Under the pieces are notes generated by a model. That model was given only the letters and a program-made list of their open reading frames with translations, had not been told where the DNA came from and made no database searches. From JBQLZQ01 sp052168355 (GTDB lineage: Bacteria > Pseudomonadota > Alphaproteobacteria > DSM-16000 > Inquilinaceae): a DNA stretch of 64,000 bases. Position numbers and translations under genes: made by a program. Where the stretch lies: positions 1-64,000 of the forward strand of contig JBQLZQ010000022.1 of assembly GCA_052168355.1 (NCBI GenBank). The letters are read 5' to 3'. Positions 9,041-16,837 of this stretch are shown here, in pieces; position 1 is the first letter of the stretch, and each line of letters begins with the position of its first letter.

Positions 9041-10201
9041 ATGGCATCGCCGGCCGCGATCGACCATCTGCGCGCGCTGATCGGGTTCGACACCGTCAGC
9101 CGCCGATCCAACCTGGCGCTCATCAATCACGTCGAGGCGTTCCTGAAACGCCAGGGCGTCGACGGCCGCCTCGTGTTCGACGAAACGGCGACCAAAGCCA
9201 ACCTGATCGCCACCATCGGGCCCGCGGACACCCCCGGCTATGTCCTGTCGGGCCATACGGACGTGGTACCGGTCGACGGTCAGGATTGGACCAGCAACCC
9301 GTTCACCCTGACCCAGCGCGGCGACCGGCTGTTCGGGCGCGGCACCGCCGACATGAAGGGCTTTGTCGCCTGTTGCCTGGCCAAGGTCCCGGCCATGGTG
9401 GCGGCGCCGTTGCGGCGCCCGCTGCATCTGGCCTTTTCCTATGACGAGGAGGTCGGATGCATCGGCGTGCGCCGGCTGATCGCCGCCATGAACGACTGGG
9501 ACGTGCGGCCGCTGGCCTGTTTCGTGGGGGAACCGACCGACATGGACGTGGTGGTGTCCCACAAGGCCAAGCGCAGCCTGCGGGTGACCGTGACCGGCCG
9601 CGCCGCCCACTCCTCCCTCGCCCCCCAGGCCGTCAACGCGGTCGAATACGCCGCCCTGCTGATCGTCCGGATCCGCGAGATCGGGGAGCGGCTGGCCCGC
9701 CGGGGGCCGCGCGACGAGGCTTTCGACGTGACCCACACCACCGCCCATGTCGGCACCATCGCGGGCGGCACCCAGCTCAACATCGTCCCCGACCGGTGCG
9801 TTTTCGAGTTCGAGTTCCGGGCCCTGCCGGCCGAGGATGTCGACGCCCTGGTGGACGAGGTCCGGCGGATCGCGGCGTCCGAGTTCGAACCCGCCATGCG
9901 CCGGGTCGCGCCGGAGGCCAGCATCGGGTTCGACTGGATCTCGCAATTCCCCGGCCTCGACACCGATCCCGACGAGCCGGTGGTGGCCCTGGCCAAGCGG
10001 CTGGCGGGGCGCAACCGGCACGGCAAGGTGGCCTACGGCACCGAAGCCGGCCTGTTCAGCCGCGACGGCGGCATCCCGGCGGTGATCTGCGGCCCCGGCG
10101 CCATCGCCCAGGCCCACAAGCCCGACGAATATGTCGAGCGCGGCCAGCTGGCCCAGTGCGAGACCTTTCTCGACCGGCTGGTGGAGCACGCCTGCCAATG
10201 A
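9041..10201 (+). CDS. argE: Acetylornithine deacetylase ArgE-type M20 peptidase
   Basis: Zinc-dependent M20 amidohydrolase of 386 residues, predicted to release acetate from N-acetylornithine or a similar N-acyl amino acid in the cytoplasm. Visible motifs are SGHTDVVPVDGQDW with His72 and Asp74, the second metal ligand region GRGTADMKG with Asp104, the catalytic Glu pair EE at 136-137 and a C-terminal AQAHKPDEYVE histidine. The start at 9041 has only a weak ribosome site. It overlaps the next gene by 4 bases (ATGA). Because the partner hydrolyses formylglutamate and a peptide importer is divergent, it may act in catabolism of acylated amino acids rather than arginine synthesis. Confidence 0.82.
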   Translation: MASPAAIDHLRALIGFDTVSRRSNLALINHVEAFLKRQGVDGRLVFDETATKANLIATIGPADTPGYVLSGHTDVVPVDGQDWTSNPFTLTQRGDRLFGRGTADMKGFVACCLAKVPAMVAAPLRRPLHLAFSYDEEVGCIGVRRLIAAMNDWDVRPLACFVGEPTDMDVVVSHKAKRSLRVTVTGRAAHSSLAPQAVNAVEYAALLIVRIREIGERLARRGPRDEAFDVTHTTAHVGTIAGGTQLNIVPDRCVFEFEFRALPAEDVDALVDEVRRIAASEFEPAMRRVAPEASIGFDWISQFPGLDTDPDEPVVALAKRLAGRNRHGKVAYGTEAGLFSRDGGIPAVICGPGAIAQAHKPDEYVERGQLAQCETFLDRLVEHACQ

Positions 10202-11079
10202 ACGGACGCCCGGCCGAAGCCTCCGTCCCGGAAGAGGTCCCCGTGCTGGCGATCGAGGAGCCGGCATCGCCGGGCCTGCCCCTGGTCTTCGACAGCCCGC
10301 ACAGCGGCACCGCGATGCCGGCGGGGTCGAACCATGTCGCGGGGGCGGCGGATCTGGCCACCGCCGTGGATCATTACGTGCACGAGCTGTTCGGCACCGC
10401 CACGGACCATGGCGCCGCCCTGCTCCACGCCCTGTTCCCGCGCACCTATATCGACGCCAACCGGGCCGCCACCGACATCGATCCGGCGCTGATCGAAGGG
10501 ACATGGCCGGGTCCCCTGGCGCCGACCGAAAAAAGCGCCAGCGGGTTCGGCCTCATCCGCCGCCTGGTGCTGCCGGAGGTGCCCATGTACGACAGGCGCC
10601 TGAGCGTGGCCGAGATCCAGGCCCGGATCGACCGGTACTACGCGCCCTATCACGCGGCCCTGGCGGCCCTGCTGGACGACCGTCACACCCGGTTCGGCGC
10701 GGTGTTTCACGTCGACTGCCATTCCATGAAGGAATACGGCAACGCCATGAACACCGATGCCGGCCAGCGGCGGGCCGACATGGTGTTGGGGGATCGCAAG
10801 GGGACAACCTGCGACCCCGCGATGACGGCGATGGTCGCCGATTTCCTCAAGGGGTGCGGCTACGGCGTCACCGTCAACGAGCCCTATCAGGGGGCCGAGC
10901 TGGTGCGCCGGTACGGCCGGCCGGCGGAGAACCGCCACAGCCTGCAGATCGAACTCAACCGCGCCCTCTATCTGGACGAGGCGACCTTCACCCGCGGCCC
11001 CGGCTTCGCCGCCCTCAAGACCGACCTCGACGCCCTGATCGCCGCCCTGGCCGGGTTCGTCCGCGCCCGGCTGGGGTAG
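10198..11079 (+). CDS. N-formylglutamate amidohydrolase family protein
   Basis: Enzyme of 293 residues of the FGase family, which hydrolyses N-formyl-L-glutamate (end of histidine degradation) or related acyl-amino acids. The N-terminal VFDSPHSGTAMPA segment with its metal-binding histidine, the FHVDCHSMKEYG block and the C-terminal RHSLQIELNRALYLDE block are all conserved in order. The start overlaps the argE-type stop (ATGA), so the two are translationally coupled. No hut genes are adjacent, which argues for a role with the neighbouring deacylase and peptide importer. Confidence 0.87.
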   Translation: MNGRPAEASVPEEVPVLAIEEPASPGLPLVFDSPHSGTAMPAGSNHVAGAADLATAVDHYVHELFGTATDHGAALLHALFPRTYIDANRAATDIDPALIEGTWPGPLAPTEKSASGFGLIRRLVLPEVPMYDRRLSVAEIQARIDRYYAPYHAALAALLDDRHTRFGAVFHVDCHSMKEYGNAMNTDAGQRRADMVLGDRKGTTCDPAMTAMVADFLKGCGYGVTVNEPYQGAELVRRYGRPAENRHSLQIELNRALYLDEATFTRGPGFAALKTDLDALIAALAGFVRARLG

Positions 11080-11136
11080 CGTTTGCCCGCAGAGGCGCCG
11101 GAGACAAAACACTCAAGCCCAGACGCCCCACCGAAA

Positions 11137-11615
11137 ATGACGCGATCCCCGGCCGCAGAGCCGGGGTCATGGCAAGACGGCGCCGCTGGCTTATCGTAAG
11201 GCGGCACCGGCGCGCACAGGCCCCGGATCAAGTCCGGGGCTCTCGGCAAGGGTTGTCGGACGTGAAAAGACCACAAAACGTGACGCGATCCCCGGCCGCA
11301 GAGCCGGGGTCATGGCGGAACCGCAACGTTGGCTCATCATGAGGCGGCACCGGCGTGCACAGGCCCCGGCTCGGGGCCGGGGCTCTCGGCGAGGGTTGTC
11401 GGACGTGAAAAGACCACAAAACGTGACGCGATCCCCGGCCGCAGAGCCGGGGTCATGGCGGAACCGCGACGTTGGCAGGACGCGCGGCGGCACCGGCGCA
11501 CACAGGCCCCGGCTCGGGGGCCGGGGCTCTCGGGGAAAGCTTTGGGACGGAACGCCTCACAGAAAAAGATACGATGCCCGGCCCCCGAGCCGGGGTCATG
11601 GCAAGACGGCGCCGC
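11137..11615. repeat. 143-bp tandem repeat array with GC palindromes
   Basis: Three near-complete copies and a partial fourth lie in register exactly 143 bases apart: the anchor CGATCCCC begins at 11143, 11286 and 11429, and its variant CGATGCCC at 11572. Each full copy carries two dyads. The first is CCCCGGC...GCCGGGG, for example 11147-11153 with 11160-11166. The second is CCCCGGA...TCCGGGG in copy 1 (11221-11227 with 11233-11239) but CCCCGGC...GCCGGGG in copies 2 and 3. The array fills the space between two convergent genes, as REP-like elements often do. No gene is supported within it. Confidence 0.85.
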
Positions 11616-11619
11616 CCCT

Positions 11620-12492
11620 TCAGGCGAACACCGCCTCTGCGCGCATGGCCAGACCGCCCCCCGGCGTTTCGGCCCAGACCGGGACGATCCCGCCCTCCTC
11701 GCCCCGCCCCTTGAGGACAAAGGGGGCCGTGTCGAACAGCGGGGCGACGGCGCGGAACGAGAACCCGGCCAACCGCCGGTCCGGGGTATGCTCGACCGCA
11801 GCGGCGACCAGGAGAGTGGCGATCAGGGGCCCGTGCACCACCAGGCCGGGATAACCCTCGACCTCCCGGCAATAGAGGCGGTCGTAATGGATGCGGTGGC
11901 CGTTGAAGGTCAGGGCCGAATAGCGGAACAGCATCACCGGGTCCGGCGTGACCGTCCGCGCCCACAAAGCGCCGGTCGGCGGCCGTGCCGGGGGACCAGG
12001 GGCCTCGCCCGGCTTCGGCGCATCGCGATAGACGATGTCGTGCTCCTCCGTCAGGCACGGAGCGCCGCCCACGGAGACAACGTGCGAAACGGTGACGAAA
12101 CACAAGGGCCCGGCGCGGCCCCGCTTGAGCGCGACCGAAACGATCTCGGAGCGCCGTTCCGCCGTGTCGCCGATTCCGATCGGCCGGTGAAACGTCAACC
12201 GCCCGCCGGCCCACATGCGCCGGGGCAAGGCGACCGGCGGCAGAAACCCGCCCAGCCGCGCATGCCCGTCCCGGCCCAGCGCGTCCAGGGGCGGCGCGCT
12301 CAGGAAATAGAGCCAGTGCCACAAGGGCGGCAGCGCCGCGCCGGCGTCAGGGCCGTCGCCGCCCCCCACCACCCCCCGCATCAGACGGGCGGGGCGCGGG
12401 TCGATGACATCGGTCACCGCGTCTTGTCTGCCGATCCACCGATTGAGGACAGACGGATCGAGCGTCGGATGCTCTCCGGCGCCCTCACTCAT
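11620..12492 (-). CDS. FAS1-like/HTD2-type dehydratase (mesaconyl-C4-CoA hydratase-like)
   Basis: Protein of 290 residues with the double hot-dog layout of the HTD2/FAS1-like dehydratase group. The N-terminal half contains LGGFLPPVALPRRMWAGG and FHRPIGIGD; the C-terminal half contains the hydratase core RYSALTFNGHRIHYD and LVVHGPLIATLL. Relatives hydrate mesaconyl-C4-CoA, itaconyl-CoA or 3-hydroxyacyl-thioesters. No other gene of those pathways is adjacent, so the substrate is open. The gene overlaps the secreted-protein gene upstream by 8 bases, on the same strand, and ends 5 bases from the tandem repeat. Confidence 0.82.
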   Translation of the reverse strand: MSEGAGEHPTLDPSVLNRWIGRQDAVTDVIDPRPARLMRGVVGGGDGPDAGAALPPLWHWLYFLSAPPLDALGRDGHARLGGFLPPVALPRRMWAGGRLTFHRPIGIGDTAERRSEIVSVALKRGRAGPLCFVTVSHVVSVGGAPCLTEEHDIVYRDAPKPGEAPGPPARPPTGALWARTVTPDPVMLFRYSALTFNGHRIHYDRLYCREVEGYPGLVVHGPLIATLLVAAAVEHTPDRRLAGFSFRAVAPLFDTAPFVLKGRGEEGGIVPVWAETPGGGLAMRAEAVFA

Positions 12493-12934
12493 CGAGGCTG
12501 CGAAAGGCGCCCTCGCTCCACACCACGGCCTTGAAGCACCGCCGCAGGTTGGTACCGCCGCATTCGGCGCCGTGGACAGCGAGCAGGAGAATGGGCTCGT
12601 CCGCCCAGGTCACGATCTTCCAGTCCTTGACCAGGAAATTGGTCACCGTTTCATCGACCACGGCGAACAGCGAGCACCCGCCGGTGCCGCAATAAAGCGA
12701 GGCGGCGGACGAACAGGAAAACTCGCTGGTATCGACAAGGTCATCGGGCCGGCCGTCACCGGTCAGGTCGACCGACAGGACCGTCCGGTCGGTCGTGGAC
12801 AGAACACCGCTGTCGAAGGCGGCGCAATCCGCCCGCGCCTCCTCAACGATCTTCCCGGCCGCCTCGGACGCTTCGGCCGGCCCGCCGATGCCGACAGCCA
12901 TCGCAACCGCGGCACCGATCCGGACCATATTCAT
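12485..12934 (-). CDS. Small secreted protein of unknown function
   Basis: Protein of 149 residues with a Sec-type signal (MNMVRIGAAVAMAVGIGGPAEA, about 22 residues). The mature part has a calcium-dockerin-like or FG-GAP-like LSVDLTGDGRPDDLVDTS segment and several cysteines (CSSAASLYCGTGGC and ECGGTNLRRC) that could form disulfides in the periplasm. The start at 12934 has a GAGG ribosome site; a longer reading to 12994 would hide the signal peptide. It overlaps the dehydratase gene by 8 bases. I do not recognise a function. Confidence 0.72.
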   Translation of the reverse strand: MNMVRIGAAVAMAVGIGGPAEASEAAGKIVEEARADCAAFDSGVLSTTDRTVLSVDLTGDGRPDDLVDTSEFSCSSAASLYCGTGGCSLFAVVDETVTNFLVKDWKIVTWADEPILLLAVHGAECGGTNLRRCFKAVVWSEGAFRSLDE

Positions 12935-13020
12935 TGGGAGCCTCTTTCCTGTCGCCCGGCCCCAGCCTAGCGCCGAAACCCGCCGTCGCGCCACCGGTCC
13001 CTCTCGTCCGCGCCCCGTCG

Positions 13021-13506
13021 CTATGGCCGCCCGTTGCGCCAGGTCACGTCGGTGTCGTACAGGGTGATCGTCGACACCGCCATCTTGGCGCTGGAATCCT
13101 GCACCTGCCGGCTGTAGGCGACATAGACAAGAGTGTCGTTGGCGGGGTCGTAGATGCGGCGCACGGCCAGCGACTTGAAGATCAGGCTCAACCCCTCGCG
13201 GAACACTTCCTCGCCCCTGTCGTCCAGCTCGATGTCGCCGATGACGATCGGGCCGGTCTGGCGGCAGGCGATGGACGAGTTGGACGGGTCCTCGAACCAG
13301 TTGCCCTTGGTCACCCGGTCGATCAGGCCGCGCTCGAAATAGGTCAGGTGGCAGGTGACCCCGGCGACCTCCGGGTCGGCCACGGCCTCGACCACGATTT
13401 CGTTGCCGGTCCAGTCGTTCTTGAACTTGCCGACCTCCTCGGCCGCCGCCGGCGCGGCGGCCGCGAGCACGCAGACAAGACCGAGCCGAAAGCCGTGACC
13501 CGTCAT
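13021..13506 (-). CDS. creA: CreA family secreted protein
   Basis: Protein of 161 residues with a signal peptide (LGLVCVLAAAAPAAA, cleavage near residue 22). The mature sequence matches the CreA family from end to end: VGKFKNDWTGNEIVVEAVADPEV, GVTCHLTYFERGLIDR, a DPSNSSIACRQTGPI core with two conserved cysteines and VYVAYSRQVQDSSAKMAVS. CreA proteins are small, widespread and periplasmic in proteobacteria, with no established biochemical function. It ends the minus-strand run that begins with the MlrC gene 28 bases upstream. Confidence 0.88.
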   Translation of the reverse strand: MTGHGFRLGLVCVLAAAAPAAAEEVGKFKNDWTGNEIVVEAVADPEVAGVTCHLTYFERGLIDRVTKGNWFEDPSNSSIACRQTGPIVIGDIELDDRGEEVFREGLSLIFKSLAVRRIYDPANDTLVYVAYSRQVQDSSAKMAVSTITLYDTDVTWRNGRP

Positions 13507-13534
13507 GGCATGCCTTCCATCGCTGCCCGCGCCG

Positions 13535-15043
13535 TCATGCGGGGAGATCCCACGTCATGTCCGGGTCGAGCGGGAAGACCGGGCGCGGCAGACGGGCGAA
13601 TGTGTGGCGCGAGAGCACGGGCGAGGTCAGGCCGGGCGTATCGACCTCGACCACCTGCTTGGGCGTGAAGAACTCGTCGAACCCGGCGCGGAAATGGCCG
13701 CGCGACTTGACCACCACGGTGCGGGCGGCGGCGATGTCCAGCCCCAGCGCCTCGAACTGGACGGGGTCGGCGCACTGCTTGCGGGCGGTGGCGACGACCA
13801 CGGTCACGCCGTTTAGCACCAGCGCCGCCGTCGGCCCCAGATCGATGCTGCGCCCGGCCCAGATGCCGCGCCGCCCGACCATGGAGCCGTCATGCAGCGC
13901 CAGCACCGTGGCCTCGGCCTCGAACGGCTTGGCGAACTTTGTGCCACCGTCGCGGTTGAACCGCGCCCGGAAGGTGCCGCGCTGCCCCACCGTGTGCGCC
14001 TCCGCCGCCAGGGCCGGGTCGATGAACAGACCCAGCAGCACGCCGCGCGCGCCGGCGCCATGCAGCGCCTCCAGCAGCCAATGGGTGTTGCCGGTGCCGC
14101 CGCCGCCGGGGTTGTCGCCGGCGTCAGCAAAGATCAGCCGCCCGCCTCGGGGCCGGGTGGCCAGGGCCACGGCGTCGTCCAGCGACGTAAGCTCCCGCGC
14201 GAACCGGTGGCGGTCGATCCACGCCCGCCGCGACAGATCCCGCGCCAGCCGCCGCGCCGGTGCCGGGTCGTCGCGGCCGGTGACGATCACCGCCAGGCCG
14301 TTATGGGCGGTGTCGCTGAACACGAACCCGCCGACCACGGAGACATTGAGAATGTCGAGCGAGCTCATCGACTGGCCATGGTCGATCAGGTCCGCATAGG
14401 GGCCCTGAGAGGTCAGCAGGGTGATGGAGGGCGGTGTCAGCGGCAGGCGGATAAAGCTGACATGGGCCTGGGTACCGCCCAGCAGGGCGCGCAGCACGTC
14501 CGCCGCCTCCGCCGCCCGTTCGGACTGGTCGACATGGGGGTTGGTGCGATAGGCGATCAGGGTATCGACGCTGGCCACCATCGGATCGGAGATGTTGGCG
14601 TGCAGGTCGACGGTCGCCACGATCTTCGCATCGGCCCCCAGCACCTCGCGCACCATCGCGTAGAGCCGCCCGTCCGGGTCGTCGTCCTCTGTCGCCGTCA
14701 TCGCCCCGTGATTGGAGATATAGGCGCCGTCCAGGGGGCCAGCCGCCTCCAGCCCCCGCCTTATGGTGTCCAGCACGCCGTCGATGAACGCCTGGTCGAC
14801 GGGGCCGCCGGGCTCGGCCGCCGCCACCAGGATCGGCACCGGGGTCCAGTCGCCTCCCTCGCCCATCCGCTTTATGAAGGCCGGTATTTCGGCCGGCATC
14901 GCGGGGTGGGACCGCCGCGCCTCGTCCAGCACCGCCGTCCCTTCCAGGAAGCACAAGCGTCGGAAATCCGCCTCCGTGCTGACGGGGGCGAAGGCGTTGC
15001 TTTCCAGATGCAGGCCAATCAGGGCGATGCGCGGACCTGCCAC
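13535..15043 (-). CDS. M81 family metallopeptidase (MlrC-like)
   Basis: Protein of 502 residues, full length for the MlrC/M81 family, whose named member acts in microcystin breakdown; most members have unknown substrates. Conserved blocks include HLESNAFAP near the N terminus, SNHGAMTATEDDDPDG, VATVDLHANISDPM with putative zinc ligands Asp and His, IAYRTNPHVDQSERA and FADAGDNPGGGGTGNT. No signal peptide is seen, so it is probably cytoplasmic. Translation starts at a GTG (15043) with AAAGG 7 bases upstream. In this region it may work on small peptides delivered by ABC importers, but nothing ties it to one. Confidence 0.9.
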   Translation of the reverse strand: MAGPRIALIGLHLESNAFAPVSTEADFRRLCFLEGTAVLDEARRSHPAMPAEIPAFIKRMGEGGDWTPVPILVAAAEPGGPVDQAFIDGVLDTIRRGLEAAGPLDGAYISNHGAMTATEDDDPDGRLYAMVREVLGADAKIVATVDLHANISDPMVASVDTLIAYRTNPHVDQSERAAEAADVLRALLGGTQAHVSFIRLPLTPPSITLLTSQGPYADLIDHGQSMSSLDILNVSVVGGFVFSDTAHNGLAVIVTGRDDPAPARRLARDLSRRAWIDRHRFARELTSLDDAVALATRPRGGRLIFADAGDNPGGGGTGNTHWLLEALHGAGARGVLLGLFIDPALAAEAHTVGQRGTFRARFNRDGGTKFAKPFEAEATVLALHDGSMVGRRGIWAGRSIDLGPTAALVLNGVTVVVATARKQCADPVQFEALGLDIAAARTVVVKSRGHFRAGFDEFFTPKQVVEVDTPGLTSPVLSRHTFARLPRPVFPLDPDMTWDLPA

Positions 15044-15111
15044 GGCGGAGCCTTTCTATTGGATCGAATCTATTGCATTGAACGATAAAAGTCGGAGCGC
15101 GTCTGGTCCAC

Positions 15112-16062
15112 TCAAGCGGCTTGCGCTCCATAATAAAGTGTCACGGTATGTCGCGCCTCGGCGAAAAACAGCCAGCGTTCGGCGACCAGGCCCAAGCTGA
15201 CCGCAATGGCGGCCGGAACCGCAGCCAGGGCCGCCAGACGGTCGGGCAGGACCAGCGCCACGGCCAGGCACACGGCCGGCACCGCGAACCCGGCCACCCG
15301 AGCGACCAGGCGCAGCGCCCGGGCGTGCCGCCGCCCCACCACGTATCCCATCTCCCGCAGCAGATAGTTGGCTTCGGTATGGGGCGCGTCGAGCATCCGG
15401 ACGGCGGCGTAGGCGCCAAGCCCGGTGGCGCTGGCCGGCGTGGCCGGACCGGCGGTGGTGGCGATAAAGCGCCAAAGTCCTTCCTTGATCAGCGCGGCCA
15501 CGGCCACGACGACCAGGATCCCGATCTCGATCCCGGCCGGCGACCGGCCCCACAGGGCCAATAGGGCATTCAGCCACAGGGCGCCCGACATCCCCCCCAG
15601 GGCCAGATAGGAGGGCAGGACCCAGCGGTTGTGCCACTGGTGGATCGGTTTCAGCGAGGCGTAAATCATCGCCGTGCAGCCGACGGTAACGGCCGCCAGC
15701 GCCGCCGTCGCCAGCCCCAGCGCGACCGCCGCCGCGCCGGTGCCTTCGCCCGTCCACAGCCATGTCAGGGCCCAGGCGCCGGCCGGCGCGAAGGTGACCA
15801 GCGCGGCCACGCCCTCCCGCGACAGCCACGAGCTGCGCCACTGGGAAAAGGCGCGCCAGGCCCGTTCGGGATGGCCGAGATGAAGAACCGAGGACAGCAG
15901 CCCGGCGCCGACGGCGCCCAGCGCCAGGCCGAACGCGGCCAGGGCGAACCCCCGTCCCTCCGGCACCGCGCCAACGCCCCCCAACAGCCCCAGCCAAAAC
16001 AGAACGCCGTACCCGGCCCCCGAGACGGTGGTGAAGAAGATCAGCGAAAAGGCGGGATGCAT
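15112..16062 (-). CDS. soeC: Sulfite dehydrogenase membrane anchor SoeC (DmsC family)
   Basis: Membrane protein of 316 residues of the DmsC/NrfD-like anchor family with about eight hydrophobic segments, beginning MHPAFSLIFFTTVSGAGYG. The conserved histidine-bearing block LSSVLHLGHPERAWRAFSQWRSSWLSREG and the EANYLLREMGYVVGRRHA stretch are typical of DMSO-reductase-type anchors. It passes electrons to or from the quinone pool. The start at 16062 follows a GAGG site and lies 7 bases after the soeB stop. Assignment as SoeC rests on the partner subunits. Confidence 0.85.
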   Translation of the reverse strand: MHPAFSLIFFTTVSGAGYGVLFWLGLLGGVGAVPEGRGFALAAFGLALGAVGAGLLSSVLHLGHPERAWRAFSQWRSSWLSREGVAALVTFAPAGAWALTWLWTGEGTGAAAVALGLATAALAAVTVGCTAMIYASLKPIHQWHNRWVLPSYLALGGMSGALWLNALLALWGRSPAGIEIGILVVVAVAALIKEGLWRFIATTAGPATPASATGLGAYAAVRMLDAPHTEANYLLREMGYVVGRRHARALRLVARVAGFAVPAVCLAVALVLPDRLAALAAVPAAIAVSLGLVAERWLFFAEARHTVTLYYGAQAA

Positions 16063-16069
16063 GGATACC

Positions 16070-16837
16070 TCAGATCCGGGACAAAAGCTTATCAACCAGC
16101 CGCAACAGCGATTGGGAAAGTTCGTTGTCGTTACAGTCGGCCTGCTTGTCGATCGTCCCCGCCATGGCCACGGGCCGGCGCGGGGGCAGGTATTTGTTGA
16201 CCGGGCGATAACCCATCTCGGGCATCAGATCGACGCCCTCCCGGTCCGCCACCAGCCGCGACACGGCGGAGTCGGGGTCGCCCAGATCGCCGAAATGCCG
16301 CGCCGTCACCGGGCACACCTGGACGCAGGCCGGCACCCGGTCGACCTCCTCGAGATGCTCGTTGTAGATGCGGTCGACGCACAGGGTGCATTTCTTCATG
16401 ACGCCGACGTCCTCGTCGAATTCCCGCGCCCCATAAGGACAGGCCCAGGAACACAGCTTGCAGCCGATGCACAGATCCTCGTCGACCAGGACGATGCCGT
16501 CCTCGGCCCGCTTGTAGGAGGCGCCGGTGGGGCACACGGTGACGCAGGCCGGCGTCTCGCAATGCAGGCAGGATCGGGGAAAGTGGACGGTGCGGTCGGG
16601 CCTCGCGTCGCCCGCCGGCCCGACTTGCGCCTCGGCCTCGAAGCTGTGGATGCGGTTGAACCAGACGCCCTCGGGCGCCGCCCCGTAGGGGTCGAGGTCG
16701 GTCAGCGGCGCCATCAGCCCGCCGCTGTTCCATTCCTTGCAGGCCGTGGCGCAGGCGTGGCACCCGACGCAGATGTCGAGATCTATGACCAGACCCAGCT
16801 TGACCCCGCCGACGTTCGGTTCGGGTAAGCTCGTCAT
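16070..16837 (-). CDS. soeB: Sulfite dehydrogenase iron-sulfur subunit SoeB
   Basis: Ferredoxin-like subunit of 255 residues with four cysteine clusters for [4Fe-4S] centres: CVGCHACATAC, CLHCETPACVTVC, CIGCKLCSWAC, and the pair CTLC and PACVQVCPV. This is the DmsB/PhsB pattern that links a molybdopterin subunit to a membrane anchor. The N terminus runs straight into GLVIDLDICVGC with no Tat signal, consistent with a cytoplasmic enzyme. The start overlaps the soeA stop (ATGA). The C-terminal extension of about 55 residues after the last cluster is poorly conserved. Confidence 0.87.
   Translation of the reverse strand: MTSLPEPNVGGVKLGLVIDLDICVGCHACATACKEWNSGGLMAPLTDLDPYGAAPEGVWFNRIHSFEAEAQVGPAGDARPDRTVHFPRSCLHCETPACVTVCPTGASYKRAEDGIVLVDEDLCIGCKLCSWACPYGAREFDEDVGVMKKCTLCVDRIYNEHLEEVDRVPACVQVCPVTARHFGDLGDPDSAVSRLVADREGVDLMPEMGYRPVNKYLPPRRPVAMAGTIDKQADCNDNELSQSLLRLVDKLLSRI

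Noticed and set aside
11137..11615. CRISPR array
   Set aside because: The repeated unit is one continuous 143-base block with no short repeats and unique spacers, and no cas genes are nearby.
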